NCBI GenBank assembly: GCA_001949185.1
Contig: BDGG01000011.1
Span: 728,454 to 792,453, forward strand
From: Ramazzottius varieornatus
Taxonomy: Eukaryota > Tardigrada > Eutardigrada > Parachela > Ramazzottiidae
DNA: 64,000 nucleotides
Direction of reading: 5' to 3'
Shown: positions 44,980-55,211 of the stretch, piece after piece
How positions within the stretch are numbered: position 1 is the stretch's first letter
How the letters are laid out: the number at the start of each line of letters is the position of its first letter
Program-made: the position numbers and the translations under genes
Notes under the pieces: model-generated
The model's database searches: none
Seen by the model: the letters and a program-made list of their open reading frames with translations, nothing else
Told to the model about the DNA's origin: nothing

Positions 44980-46949
44980 CTAAATATACAAGGCAGAAAC
45001 TGTGGCCGCTAAAGCATCGAGGTCGCTGAGGCAGAGTAACAAACTAGAAAATTGTCCTGGACTCATGTTAGTTCTGGTTTTCAGAAGAGTTGAAAGAACT
45101 CGCATGAGGTAGCCTTGCACTGCACCCACATGAAAAGGGTTCTTCAGCCCATGCCGTGCTGGGTTGACAATAACGACCAAAGTGGCAACCAACACCTCGA
45201 GAAAGGTCAGTTTGGAGTTTTGTATCTGCTGACTGTTATCGCATATTCTTCTGTAGATATCGGAAGTTCCCGAAATTAAACAGCCCAGCAGGGTTTCTGA
45301 GGGCAGATTCTTTGAATAGCACGAATGCGTGCGGAAGAATGGGTGAAGACATTCGTTGCGCCAGTAGAGCGAGGAATGGAGCTGCAAAGTAACCGGAGGT
45401 AAGTCGCTTGCGCCGCAGGGATAGTCTTGGAACATTTCTCTAAACGACCGACGAAATCTTACGTACTAGACATACTGAAGTAGCACCGCTATAGGCCAAC
45501 AAGCTCATGTCCACCACAGTTACAATGTCGGCAAAAGATGGGATGGATGACAATAATTTCTTGAGCTCGTCAGATAAAGTCGCAGGCCAGAATGATTCTG
45601 CTGTGCGCCTAAGGTCCTCGGCGACTTCTTGCTGATGAGATATACATTATGTTAGGTGAGATGACAAACCACAGTCGTAATACAGGAGCTGGGTAGAGAA
45701 ACTTGTCAAGATTACTCTTTCGGTGGCGCACACATCCAGCCAGTAGCACTGACAAAGTGCGCCACTTTGGTAAAATTGACAGGATCGTTTGTCTCATTGG
45801 AGAGCAAATTTCAAAGCTACTAACAGCGCGAAAGTGGCGCGCTTGACAAACACGACTGCCACAGTGTAGACAGAATTTCAAATTACTGTTGCGCTTTACC
45901 TCGGAGGGGATGGGACCTGCAGGTGAAGCTGTGCCTTGATACTGAAGCCGTTCCATCTCCCTAGTGTGGTAACCTTTGCAAAAAGCGGTTCCTCGTTCGT
46001 GAAGCTGTTCCAGGAAGGCTGGGTTGAAGTTGCCAAATTTCTCCTCGCCAGGAAAGCCTGTCAGATAGTAATCTAGAGCCTTAGCCAAAGTAGGCTTTGG
46101 GTACCCGCCGGCCATGGCACTTCGAAACCTGCATGGTATATGAAGACACTGATTAGTATATAACAAAAGAACGATTACGCAAGAACCGTAATCAACGACT
46201 ACAATCGATGCCATTAGGGAAATCCTGTTCGGTATGAGCGAGACAGGTATTGGTAGCTCAGTTAGGCAACATTCCATTTGGTCTCGGTTTCAGTACTACC
46301 TTGGAAAAGTCTGAAGGTCGGATGGAATATGCCAGAAACTGGTCGGTATTTCCTGAGAGGTTTTGGGCAGCGTGGGACTGCGCATTCTTGTAGGGTTGCC
46401 AGCTGGGTCCTCTACGTGATTCTGTAACGGGATAGACGCAGGGACTGGCAACGGTAGAGGCGACGAGGAGGAAGATACGGTCGGGTGCTCATGTTGCCGC
46501 GCTGCGAAGATAATGACAGAAACGTCAGAAGCCCGTGTCGATCCCAGCGTGCCGCTGTTGATTGGGTTCTGATGCGATGCCGGTGTCGAGCAGATGTCAC
46601 TCTTTGATGCAACTGTTGGGCGGCGATGGTGGCCCAATCTGCGCGCTGTCTTTCTCGATACCTGTAGAATTAAAACGACATCAGTAGAAATGGGAGCTTG
46701 GCAAACAAACTCAACAAGACCATGTTGTCGAGTGGCGCGCGTTTCGAGCCAATAACACCGCGGAGGTGCGCCACTTGGGACCACTATATTGTCCAATTTC
46801 TTTGGCGAGGTGTGGAGATTTCTCCAGGAGCAATGTACCTTTTTGACAGACTTGTGGTTTTCATAGGAATTCCTTGGCGGATCAAACTGCACACTTGTCC
46901 AGGTGGACAGTGTTAGACCGAGCTTCTCAGTGGGCGGTGAGGAGGCCAT
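44980..46949 (-). CDS. uncharacterised protein, frame break before last exon
   Basis: Exons on the minus strand: 46949-46839, 46661-46300, 46128-45900 and 45631-45476 join in phase (286 codons). The N-terminal half is Pro/Ser/Arg rich and low complexity. The third exon reads YPKPTLAKALDYYLTGFPGE and is helical. A long open frame at about 45437-44980 follows (MFQDYPCG... to SALYI stop), with ...KLTFLEVLVATLVVIVN... and GLKNPFHVGAVQGYLM. That part faintly resembles the helical core of UFD2/UBE4 ubiquitin-chain factors (NPYLxAKLVEVL), but no U-box is found. No splice choice joins exon 4 to this frame: the only nearby introns would be 23-38 bases long and out of phase. Either the intron is unusual, a base is missing, or the two parts belong to different transcripts. 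Two introns carry hairpin loci. Confidence 0.5.
45684..45848. repeat. palindromic hairpin element, locus 34 (one unit plus degraded unit)
   Basis: In the intron between exons 3 and 4 of the uncharacterised gene. Confidence 0.82.
46690..46810. repeat. palindromic hairpin element, locus 35 (one unit)
   Basis: First intron of the uncharacterised gene. Left end ATGGGAGCTTGGCAAACAAA, right end AATTTCTTTGGCGAGG; loop CCAATAACACC. Confidence 0.9.
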
Positions 46950-47476
46950 AATAATGCGACGCCCTTCCGCGCCAATATTCTTCGGAAAGCTGAATGGCCC
47001 TTTGGCTCAAGATATCGATGAGAGCAGAAGTAGCTCACGCAGGCGGAGTGTCCATCCGTTCATGGAACTGTGGTATATCTACGCACCGGACCGCAGGTAG
47101 CACACACAAGAAGGAAATGAATGGCCGGTTTGCGGGTGAATTTTATACTAAAGCGGAGAGAAGAGTAATCGAATGGACGCGTGAAGTAGATAAGGCTGCT
47201 TTTCACCCGCGGCCAGCTCTACCTCCATTCTATCGAAAGTACCCGCCATTGTGTTTATTTTGGTAATTTCCGCAAAATGTGGCCGTATCACAGCGTTCAG
47301 ATTTCTTACCTTGGAGCGCCTTGCTTCGCTTGCATTTGTGCAGTCAGGCAGGTAATAAGCGTCATTTCTCGTTTGCTGCCCACAGTCTTGCGTGATGGTA
47401 TCTGTCAATCGCTTTGTTAATATGAGCTTAAGGGTACAAGCCACATTGTTGTAAAGTAGTCTAAATACCATCTTTT

Positions 47477-47650
47477 TTATCTGATCGGAGGTTCAAACCA
47501 TCCTGCAAGGATCCCATGAGGAGTGTAGACCAATGGGACACCCAAAGCCATAAAGTTTGGGCGCGTATTAAATGTGCCGGTCGCCGAAACGGCCTCGCAT
47601 TTGAACCAACCGTCAGAATGATAGTCTCCAAATTTGGACGGAAGACGTAC
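47477..47650 (-). CDS. possible last exon of an Ig-domain protein
   Basis: A 58-codon open stretch follows a good acceptor (AATCTCATCCCAG) and ends at TAA. It contains the Ig-fold C-terminal signature GDYHSDGWFKCEAVS followed by a Phe-x-Thr strand, similar to the Beat/Sidestep type of adhesion proteins. No upstream exon joins in phase: the nearest candidate at 47700-48000 meets a stop. It may be a fragment or pseudogene. Confidence 0.3.
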   Translation of the reverse strand, partial: VRLPSKFGDYHSDGWFKCEAVSATGTFNTRPNFMALGVPLVYTPHGILAGWFEPPIR

Positions 47651-48041
47651 CTGGGATGAGATTCCCAGCCATATGAACCAATCCGGTACTTTCGGTCAGC
47701 AATTACGTCCTGTGGAATGTTGTGAAATTTTCAAGTCCGTTTTGCGGGAATATAACGGTTTCAACCTCGGACCAGACAGAAAAGATGGTTTTAGAGCTAC
47801 TGGACAACAACGTAGCTTGTGCTGTACCCTTAAGGCTGACGTTGTGATGTCTGAACGCGTCCATCTCATATCTTCTACGGTGCTTTTGCTTAACGACCGT
47901 AACTTCAGTAGGCCGACGACCTTCTGGTCCATGCAGGCTGACCGCCGGTTCTATTCGGCTAAACGATTTCCGAGCCACCATTGGGAGTACCGGTACATGG
48001 CGGTTCTGCGAGTAATTCGTACTGAGCATCTGCAGACAATT

Positions 48042-48112
48042 GGGAGCTCTGCAAGATCCGAAGTGGCGCACGCTCTCAGAGTAATTAGCTGGGAGTGTGC
48101 GCGACTTGATAC
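48042..48112. repeat. palindromic hairpin element, locus 36 (one unit, short)
   Basis: Intergenic; core GAAGTGGCGCACGCTCTCAG with GTGTGCGCGACTTG; only remnants of the outer arms. Confidence 0.85.
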
Positions 48113-48327
48113 AACAGTATTGCGGAGAATTGTGCAGGCCGACAACGCCGCACTGGTTCCAAATGTCTTTTTACAGGGTTTCTGTAATTTATTTGTTTTA
48201 TCAAACACCAATACACAAACTATTGATATAAGGTGCTGGTTTTGGATTATCTGAGTAGAAGTATTAATAATAATTTATCGATATTCTCGTTGTCCTTCAA
48301 GGGCAAGAGAAATGGGCGGAGAACCTC

Positions 48328-50194
48328 TCAGGAGATGTCCATGGGGTCGCACACAGCGGAGGAAACCGTAGTGGCACAAATAGCTGTGGAGCCTGTGCTT
48401 AATCGGTAGCGGGTTCCGCTAGGACAAGTACACCGACCAGTCTGACAGACCAAGCTGGTGCCGGAAGGTATGTTGGCGCCGTTGCCACCAGTCATGACTG
48501 CCGTTCCACAATCTCGGTCTGACAAACAGTATAAGCCATAGGCCGCTACAAATCACCTTCCTGTCAAGGGACATCACTGCCGGCCACTACTTATGGGTGC
48601 AAGACAGGCCATCCTTGCGCTGACGATAAAGAGGTGGACACGAGCAGACTCCTCGTACTTCGGGGTTCGACGCGTTACTCTTGAGGCATACCTGGTTGTA
48701 TGGACGAGCCGACAAGCAGTGACCGTTATCGAAACAGCTGCTGCCGAAGCTTGACACTGACATAAAAAGGGTTGCAGAATTGCCCAGTGCAAGCTCGGTA
48801 AACAGACGCGACAAGAGTGTTTTTCCCACAGTGGCGCATGTTTCCGGTGCTACTAACTGGAAGCGTGCGCCACTTGTAAAATGATCTCGTCGAGTTTGTT
48901 CACAACTTCATACAAGTCACCTATACATCACGTGGTGGCGTCAGTGGGTAGTGTCAAATTTTTTGTCCAGTTAACCAAGCCCGTACTATTTTCCGGAATA
49001 TTGGAAGCAGTGGAAGCCGACAAGCTGCAGGTGCAACGGCGTAACAACGGGTCGCATCTAACAGAATTTAGACGTTGCGCCACCTGGGGTGGTACCGTTA
49101 GGGCAAGCGCTCGGCACTGCCACGCAGTCGATCTTTGAAAGATCTGAAACTTAAACCTATTCCGATAAAGAAATAAAACTTTTCTAAAGCCCAGTCTGTG
49201 TGCATCAAGAAAATACTAACCGTCGCACCCGGTGCCGGCTGCATTACTGCGTGTTCGAGGAGGGCAGACGTAAGACCCAGTGGTCGCGGAGCAGATGTAT
49301 TGTGGATTGCGTCGAGTACACTCCCCCACCTTCTTTCGACAATCCAGCCCTGTTAGAGAAGCATGAGTTATGTTGTTATGTTGGAGTTATGTTGGTGGCG
49401 CACGCGGTCAGCATTATAAACTGGAAGCGTGCGTTACTTCGAAAAACAATCTTGAAGAGTTTTCCCAAGTGGCGCATATCTCTTGTGCTGTTTGCTTGAA
49501 GTGCGCCACTTAAAAAAACGATCATGTCGAGTTTATTTTCCTGTTTCCTATGTTTACCACGGAAAATCCCTGTGAGTCGGAAGACGGCCATACTTACTGA
49601 CAGTACATCCGGTGGAATTTGCGTCAGCTTCCCAGTCAGTGGTGCACTGGCACCGTTTGATGTTCGCTGTGGTCAATGGGCGGCAAAGAGTGTGGCTGAA
49701 ACTGGAGCAGTCTTCGTCACTGTTGCAAACGGTCTGGCTCAATGGAACAGTGGGATCTAGAAATCAAGAAATATATCCAGCTGTCTCCTTAGGAAATCTA
49801 ACTTATGAGAGGAAGAACCTACTGATAACACAGTGTTCGTTGCCGTCCGCGACGAAGCCCGGAAGACAGCCGCAATTAGATTCCACTCCGGGAGGTGGCG
49901 GCACTCGCTCCACTGCAGACCATGTTGTTGCCGTTGCAAGGGACGGGGAAGGTTGAATCGGTGCTGCATTCATCTCCCACGTTCCATCCGCCTGTTCCTC
50001 ATCCTCTTCTCGGAGAAGTCTTTGGCCGACAAACCTCGACCCGAAGAGGAAGAGAAACCGGCTTCGATCCACACCAGACAACAAGACTGCAACGAGACGT
50101 TCGTACTGTAAACTTTGTCCCGACGCAAATAATACAGTAGGGAAATTAGACGTACCAGCAGTAAGACGAACAAACGGCTCCCAGTTGACGCCAT
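48328..50194 (-). CDS. EB-like Cys-rich secreted protein, possibly damaged
   Basis: Minus-strand exons approximately 50194-50156, 50010-49825, 49756-49598, 49349-49221, 49143-49090, 48756-48587 and 48524-48328. The first exon is a signal peptide (MASTGSRLFVLLL). Later exons encode repeated Cys modules with the C-x-C...G turn of EB/EGF-like domains: CGCLPGFVADGNEHC, CQCTTDWEADANSTGC, YVCPPRTRSNAAGTGC, CSCPPL and CTCPSGTRYRL. Most junctions are phase 1, as usual for shuffled extracellular modules. Two modules are split across frames: a Cys-rich reading (DECSTDSTF, CNGNNMVC) at about 49975-49900 and RCDPLLRRCTC at about 49040 are out of frame with their neighbours. The exon 6-7 junction also does not close. 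The gene may carry indels or be decaying. A TATA box lies at 50305-50312. Confidence 0.5.
48790..48903. repeat. palindromic hairpin element, locus 37 (one unit)
   Basis: Between EB-like exons 5 and 6. Arms AGCTCGGTAAACAGACGCGA and GATCTCGTCGAGTTTGTTCA. Confidence 0.9.
49390..49543. repeat. palindromic hairpin element, locus 38 (two units)
   Basis: In the intron between EB-like exons 3 and 4; hairpins at about 49394-49440 and 49468-49512. Confidence 0.88.
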
Positions 50195-50304
50195 TTGTGC
50201 AGCCTAAGTACTGCAAGTTCCTTCTGTTTGAACTGTAAGTCACTTTTGTAGCGAAGAGAGACACAGCCGAACTACTGAACATCTTGAGACCGAAGACGGG
50301 GAGC

Positions 50305-50312
50305 TTTTATAG
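50305..50312 (-). promoter_or_regulatory. TATA box of the EB-like gene
   Basis: TATAAAAG on the minus strand. It predicts a start site near 50280, so the signal-peptide ATG at 50194 is the first well-placed start. Confidence 0.65.
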
Positions 50313-50836
50313 GTGGTAGCTTCGGTCAGTCGAAGAACTCCAAAACATTTGCATACGAACTCATCACGTAAACTAATAAAAATGATGATACGCCAATAAC
50401 GTAGTTTCACGACGGCACGCTCGTCAATGCCGGGGATCCATATCAAGTCCGCCGTTTCGGTGTGCATGAGTTCGCCACAGACGTCAGTAGCGTTTCATTC
50501 AATAAAAAATTGCCCACCGTTCCACTCTTTCGAAAAAATATGAGCAGTCATAAACCTGGAAAATAATATCAACAAGGTGCTAGATAGATTAAACACACTC
50601 AAGTTTTTCCTCGATTTGCAGAGTGTTCCCATATGGCACCAGATGCGCAAGGCAAAGCGCAACACCGGTGTGTGAACCTCTTTTACAACCCTCGGCGAAC
50701 TTGATGGAAACAACGTGACGACCGTTACGAACGCAACGTTTCTATGTTTTTGTCACACCTTCAGGCGTGGTGTGGCACAGAACAAAAACACTGGAGAATT
50801 GGATGCTCGCGGAAAATGGGACATGAACAAACAATT

Positions 50837-50930
50837 TCGGCAAAATTCTTCTTCCAGGTGACGCAAACTTACAGTACTACTAGCTGGGCACATGCGCCAC
50901 TTGGCAAAGCGATCGTGACGAGTTTGTCCG
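50837..50930. repeat. palindromic hairpin element, locus 39 (one unit)
   Basis: Intergenic; CCAGGTGACGCAAAC with CATGCGCCACTTGG, right outer arm CGATCGTGACGAGTTTGTCC. Confidence 0.85.
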
Positions 50931-51096
50931 TCAAAGTTTCACAGAGCTTCTCGTAAAAACAGAGCGGTACTGCCGCTTGACAATGTGCCGACAACAAAGC
51001 GTAAACTACAAATGCTTGTAGACGGAAATAGTAGTCTTTCTCCAGTTTGGGAGTGTAAGCATCGAGCCGTACGTGCCCGGAAGAAAGCGCGCCCAG

Positions 51097-51384
51097 TTAC
51101 GGCTCTTGCTGGTGGCTGGCAAACATCGTGCGTTTACCAATGCCAAAGCCGAAGATACTGCGTTCCCGTTGGGTACCACGTGAATCCAAGGGTCGAAGCA
51201 GACGGAGACTGCGAATGGTTGCAGGGACAAGAAAGGCCGTTTGTCGCATTCTCCGCCAATTTGCACCGCTTCTTGACCAAACCAATGGATTTTGCGGATA
51301 CGCCCTCTCCCAGCTGGTAGCGACCAGCGATGACCATCCCAAAAGCCAGAAGAAGCCGAAGATAGCAATCCAACACCCTTCCAT
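51097..51384 (-). CDS. possible small prepropeptide
   Basis: A single 95-codon frame. The first about 22 residues (MEGCWIAIFGFFWLLGW...) are signal-like. Near the C-terminus the sequence RERSIFGFGIGKRTMF places a short peptide ending in Gly between basic residues, the classic layout for an amidated neuropeptide. Another signal-like frame overlaps it on the same strand, and no promoter or relative is evident, so this may be chance. Confidence 0.25.
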   Translation of the reverse strand: MEGCWIAIFGFFWLLGWSSLVATSWERAYPQNPLVWSRSGANWRRMRQTAFLVPATIRSLRLLRPLDSRGTQRERSIFGFGIGKRTMFASHQQEP

Positions 51385-52552
51385 AGTATCAACGTCTCAA
51401 GGCTCACTAAACCGACTGATCGAATGAAGCCAGGATTCTGATAATGTGGTTATTTTTCTGAAAATAAGTCATCATCGACAGCTGTCTTTTCCGCCACGAT
51501 GGAAGGAAGGATGACGCCTGAGCGGTTATAACGCAGAGAACAACAACGCAAATTGTCACATCTGTACATACAGGAAAGCCTTTCCCAGCGGCCTATGTTT
51601 TCTTGGAAGTTTTACTGCTACGATGAGAAGCAGCGATGCTACAACGTAGACCAACATTAAGACGTCCCAATGTCCACCCGAGACTTTGGCTAATCCTCCC
51701 GCTGACAGCTGTGGAGCCTCCATCAATAGGAGCGACACCACCCTGTAATCATGCGTCGCGCTCGTCGAGCCTTCATTTTCTCGCCCCAATCACGCTCGAG
51801 GCGCCAACACTGCCACCATGCAAATCCAGATATGCATTCGCAAGCTTGCCCCAAACCTTTTACGACAACCGCAACATCCTGTTTTCCCCCTCCGGAATGT
51901 GGCAAGTGAATTGCGACGCATTCACTGACGTCGACCAATACATTCATTCGCGATCGTTAAGAACTTGATACTGGGCACAAGTCCTTGCCGGCCACTGTCA
52001 AACCGTGGTCCGCGACAACAATTAATTGTTGCCTTTGAATTTGCAGACTTTGTATATCGGTCGGTTACTGGTGAAGGCTCCGAGTGCGCCAAACATGAGG
52101 GCACTTCCTTGGTTTTCTTGCCTGCTACAGCTCAGCTAGTAAATAATTTCCCGGGAATCCAGTCGACTGCAGCGATCAACGTGATGAACTAAGAGGCAAG
52201 AAAGAAGCGGCATCTCCCGCTTTCAGGCCTTCCTAGTCGACGTTTCGTCCAGTCTGACAAACTACGGTCTGCGGGGTACTTGGAGTGGACAGTCTTAGAC
52301 TTGTACAACTGTGTGGGCTGGATCGTTGGACAGTCCGGCCGACCATGTCCATCTGCAAGTCGTAATGCCTGTTTAGCGAGATGCGGACAAAGTGGCTCGC
52401 TCTTCACCTCGAGTACTCGCTACTTGTTTGTCTTTAGCTCTCTCCATCTCCAAGCTCAAACGCCAACGTCGGAGCTGTGCAAACGACAGACCTAACGTCG
52501 CCTCTGTACCAAGCATCGCATGATGTTTCCGATCCCTGACCTGTGCTGAATT

Positions 52553-55110
52553 ATGGGCCACCTGTGGATCACCTTGTTCTCTGTCTTCTTCTTACTGGTG
52601 GGACACCTTCTTCACGCGCTAAACGGTAAGAAAAATTTGAGTCTCACAAACTCGACAAGATCATTTTTTCCAATTGGCGGACGTTTCCGGTGTTGCTGGC
52701 TGCACTCGTGCACCACATGGGTGGCGTTCCCGAGTGGCGCATGCTTCCAGCCAATATCACTGATAGCGTGCGCGACTTTGGGAAACGGATTGACGGGTTT
52801 GTTTGCCGCAATGGCGGATCGGCTCCTAGTGTGCAAACGTACAGTACACAGTCATGGAGTATGAAATTTGTCGTGGTCCGCAGATCCGGAATTCGAGCAT
52901 CCCCACCGTGGGTGTTATTATACCAACTGGGCACAATATCGCAAGTATCCAGGGCGCTTTACGGTGGCTGATGTTGACTCCAGTCTCTGCACTTACATTG
53001 TGGTGGCCTTTGGAAAGATCGAGAACAATAGCTTGACGACGCTTGAATGGAATGACGAGGGTCGGTATACTCGTTGCATAACCTGGGCTTTTCTTGCCGT
53101 AACGCCAATAATGACTTGACTTGTTGGCAGAAACCTTTCGAAAGCTGGTGGCATTACGCGATGACTCGCGGCCCTCGCTCAAGATCCTACTGAGCATTGG
53201 CGGATGGACCTTGAGTAATCAGCTTATTGCCGTCTCCAAGACCAAGCAAAGCCGCACAGCCTTCGCAGCCAGTGTCGTCAGGAACCTGCGCTACTGGGAA
53301 CTCGACGGGCTGGATGTCGACTGGGAGTATCCCGATGCTGCTCTCAAAGAACAGTATTCAGCCTTGCTCCTGGTAATTGATAACTAGAAATGCGGTAAAC
53401 AAGCTCGGCCAGACGCTTTTCCAAAGTGGCGCGCGGCTTCAGTGTACATCGTTGGAAGCCTGCGCCACTCAGCAAGCTCGACAAGACTATTTTCCCAAGT
53501 GGCGCATGCTCAAAGCGTTGTTAGCTGGGACCATGCGCCACTGGAAACAATAACCTTTCAAGTTACGTTTGCCGACCTCCCAGACAGTTGAGACTTGACA
53601 AAAAGCTGTAAAAGATGTAACCCTCCTTCCAGGTCCTGCGGGAGGCATTTGAAGTCGAGGCCAAGGAACGGTCGATTCCGCGTCTGGCTTTAGCTGCCGC
53701 CGTCCACTTTACTTCCGATGGCGGCTACGACGGTAAAGTTCTGGACCAGACGCTGGACCTGGTTAACGTCATGTCCTACGACCTGCACGGCGCATGGGAC
53801 CGCGAGAAAGTCGGTCACCACGCGCCACTCTTCCGCGGACCCTTCGGCCAGGTCTCTGGCCAGTCCGTCTCAGCTGTGGTCAAAGCCTGGGAGCATCTCG
53901 GCGTTTCTAAAAACAAGCTAGTCGTGGGTTTGCCCATGTATGGACGAGGCTGGATCTTGGGCAACAGTACATCTCGCGGGTTGGGAGCTGCAGCCACGGA
54001 CCCTATTGGTACCAGTAACTACACGGGAGAAAACGGTGCCTGGCCCTTCTATGAGATCTGCCAAAGAGTAAAGGCCGAACGGGCAACGTATGTCTTTGAC
54101 AAGGATATACAGTCGGCTTATGCTTACACGCCGGAGTGGTGGATCGGCTACGATGATCGAATCACGATCGCCGCAAAGGTAACATCAATCTAACATTTAC
54201 AAGCTGGACCAACCACTTGGCAAGATTCCTCATTCAAGTGACGCGTACTTGTGGCCAATCACACTGGAAACATGCGCCAATTAGGAAAGCTCCACAAGAC
54301 TGCTCATCCCCGTGGCGCACGCTTCTAGCCAATAACACTGAAGAAATGCGTCACTTGGGAAAACAATCTTATCGAGTTTGATTGGCGAGCTCCCATATAT
54401 TCCCTCATTGCGAAACTACTGAAAGATATCTTCGGCTACAGGTGAAATGGACCATGACCAGCGGCTATGGCGGCGTCTACGTGTGGGACTTGGCTCAAGA
54501 TGACTTTCACAATAGCTGCGGCATGGGACACTACCCGCTCCTGAATGTCATTAGAGACGTCCTGAATCCCAACTTCAACTCCCGAAGACTGCTACAGACT
54601 ACTCCTAAAACAACCCAGACAACTTTAACAACGACAGCTGCCACCACCCCGGAACTCGAGGAGCAGCGTCCAGTGTGGGTTGACGTGCAGGAAACCTCGC
54701 TGAGGCAACAATGGACCAGCAGTACCACGCGCGCTCGGCCGCTGGCTTTCCCCCTGGGTGGCGCACTGACCGGCAAACCTTTCTTACCTAAACCTTCCGT
54801 GGGAAAACTAGGCACGAAGAGCTATTTTATTCCCGCTTCATTTCCTTTTCTTCCTAGGAAATAAATCTTCTGATCTGATATTTGGTTTGATGTTGCAGCG
54901 TGCGACAAGAGCTTTTGCCAATGGAACGGACCGGGCTCTTTCGCCATTGGACGGTGCGAAATCAAGTACTGCGACTGTGATGCGGGAAATAACCCATACA
55001 GTCGAGAATGTATTGGAGGATTGGTTTATGATACACTGAGCAAGTTTTGCAACTGGCAAGAAAATGTCGAAGGCTGTCCTCGCTTTTCCCCGTCGAAAAG
55101 CGAAGCCTAA
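52553..55110 (+). CDS. secreted GH18 chitinase with C-terminal CBM14
   Basis: Exons: 52553-52625, 52884-53060, 53131-53372, 53633-54178, 54442-54757 and 54899-55110, exactly 522 codons (521 residues). The signal peptide is in exon 1 (MGHLWITLFSVFFLLVG). The GH18 barrel follows: CYYTNWAQYRKYPGRF at the start, KILLSIGGWT, the catalytic DGLDVDWEYP with the acid Glu near residue 150, MSYDLHGAWD, GLPMYGRGW and TSGYGGVYVWDLAQDDF near the end. All key acidic residues are present, so an active chitinase is likely. A Thr-rich linker leads to a CBM14 domain with six cysteines (ACDKSFCQW, CDCDAG, CIGG, KFCNWQENVEGC). The donor of exon 5 (CTGG/GTGGCG) is weak. If unused, the frame runs on to a stop at 54864 and yields a form without CBM14. 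Three introns hold hairpin loci. Confidence 0.93.
52642..52808. repeat. palindromic hairpin element, locus 40 (two units)
   Basis: Chitinase intron 1; the first unit is changed to CCAATTGGCGGACG / CGTGCACCACATGG. Confidence 0.87.
53391..53581. repeat. palindromic hairpin element, locus 41 (two units)
   Basis: Chitinase intron 3; hairpins at about 53422-53469 and 53499-53542. Confidence 0.9.
54205..54395. repeat. palindromic hairpin element, locus 42 (two units)
   Basis: Chitinase intron 4; right end TCGAGTTTGATTGGCGAGCT followed by CCCATAT. Confidence 0.9.
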
Positions 55111-55158
55111 GATTTGCTTCTTTGTCCATGTGAATATGCGCCGTCTCTTATAGCCACG

Positions 55159-55164
55159 AATAAA
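55159..55164 (+). terminator. polyadenylation signal of the chitinase gene
   Basis: AATAAA 49 bases after the chitinase stop codon and 48 bases before the convergent fasciclin stop codon. Confidence 0.6.
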
Positions 55165-55211
55165 AAATAACAGTGAGACTGACTTGGTATCTTAACTTCA
55201 TTGGTCGGTCT

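Larger units (their letters stand above)
50313..52552. other. 2.2 kb between the EB-like gene and the chitinase
   Basis: No spliced gene could be built. Two overlapping minus-strand frames at 51376-51134 and 51384-51097 both start with a hydrophobic, signal-like segment. A further minus-strand frame at 51789-51556 contains one strong membrane helix. One hairpin locus is present. Confidence 0.4.

Noticed and set aside
49070-49100. GCGCCACCTGGGGTGG as another hairpin copy
   Set aside because: Only half a stem is present, inside an EB-like exon region, with no partner arm; chance resemblance is likely.
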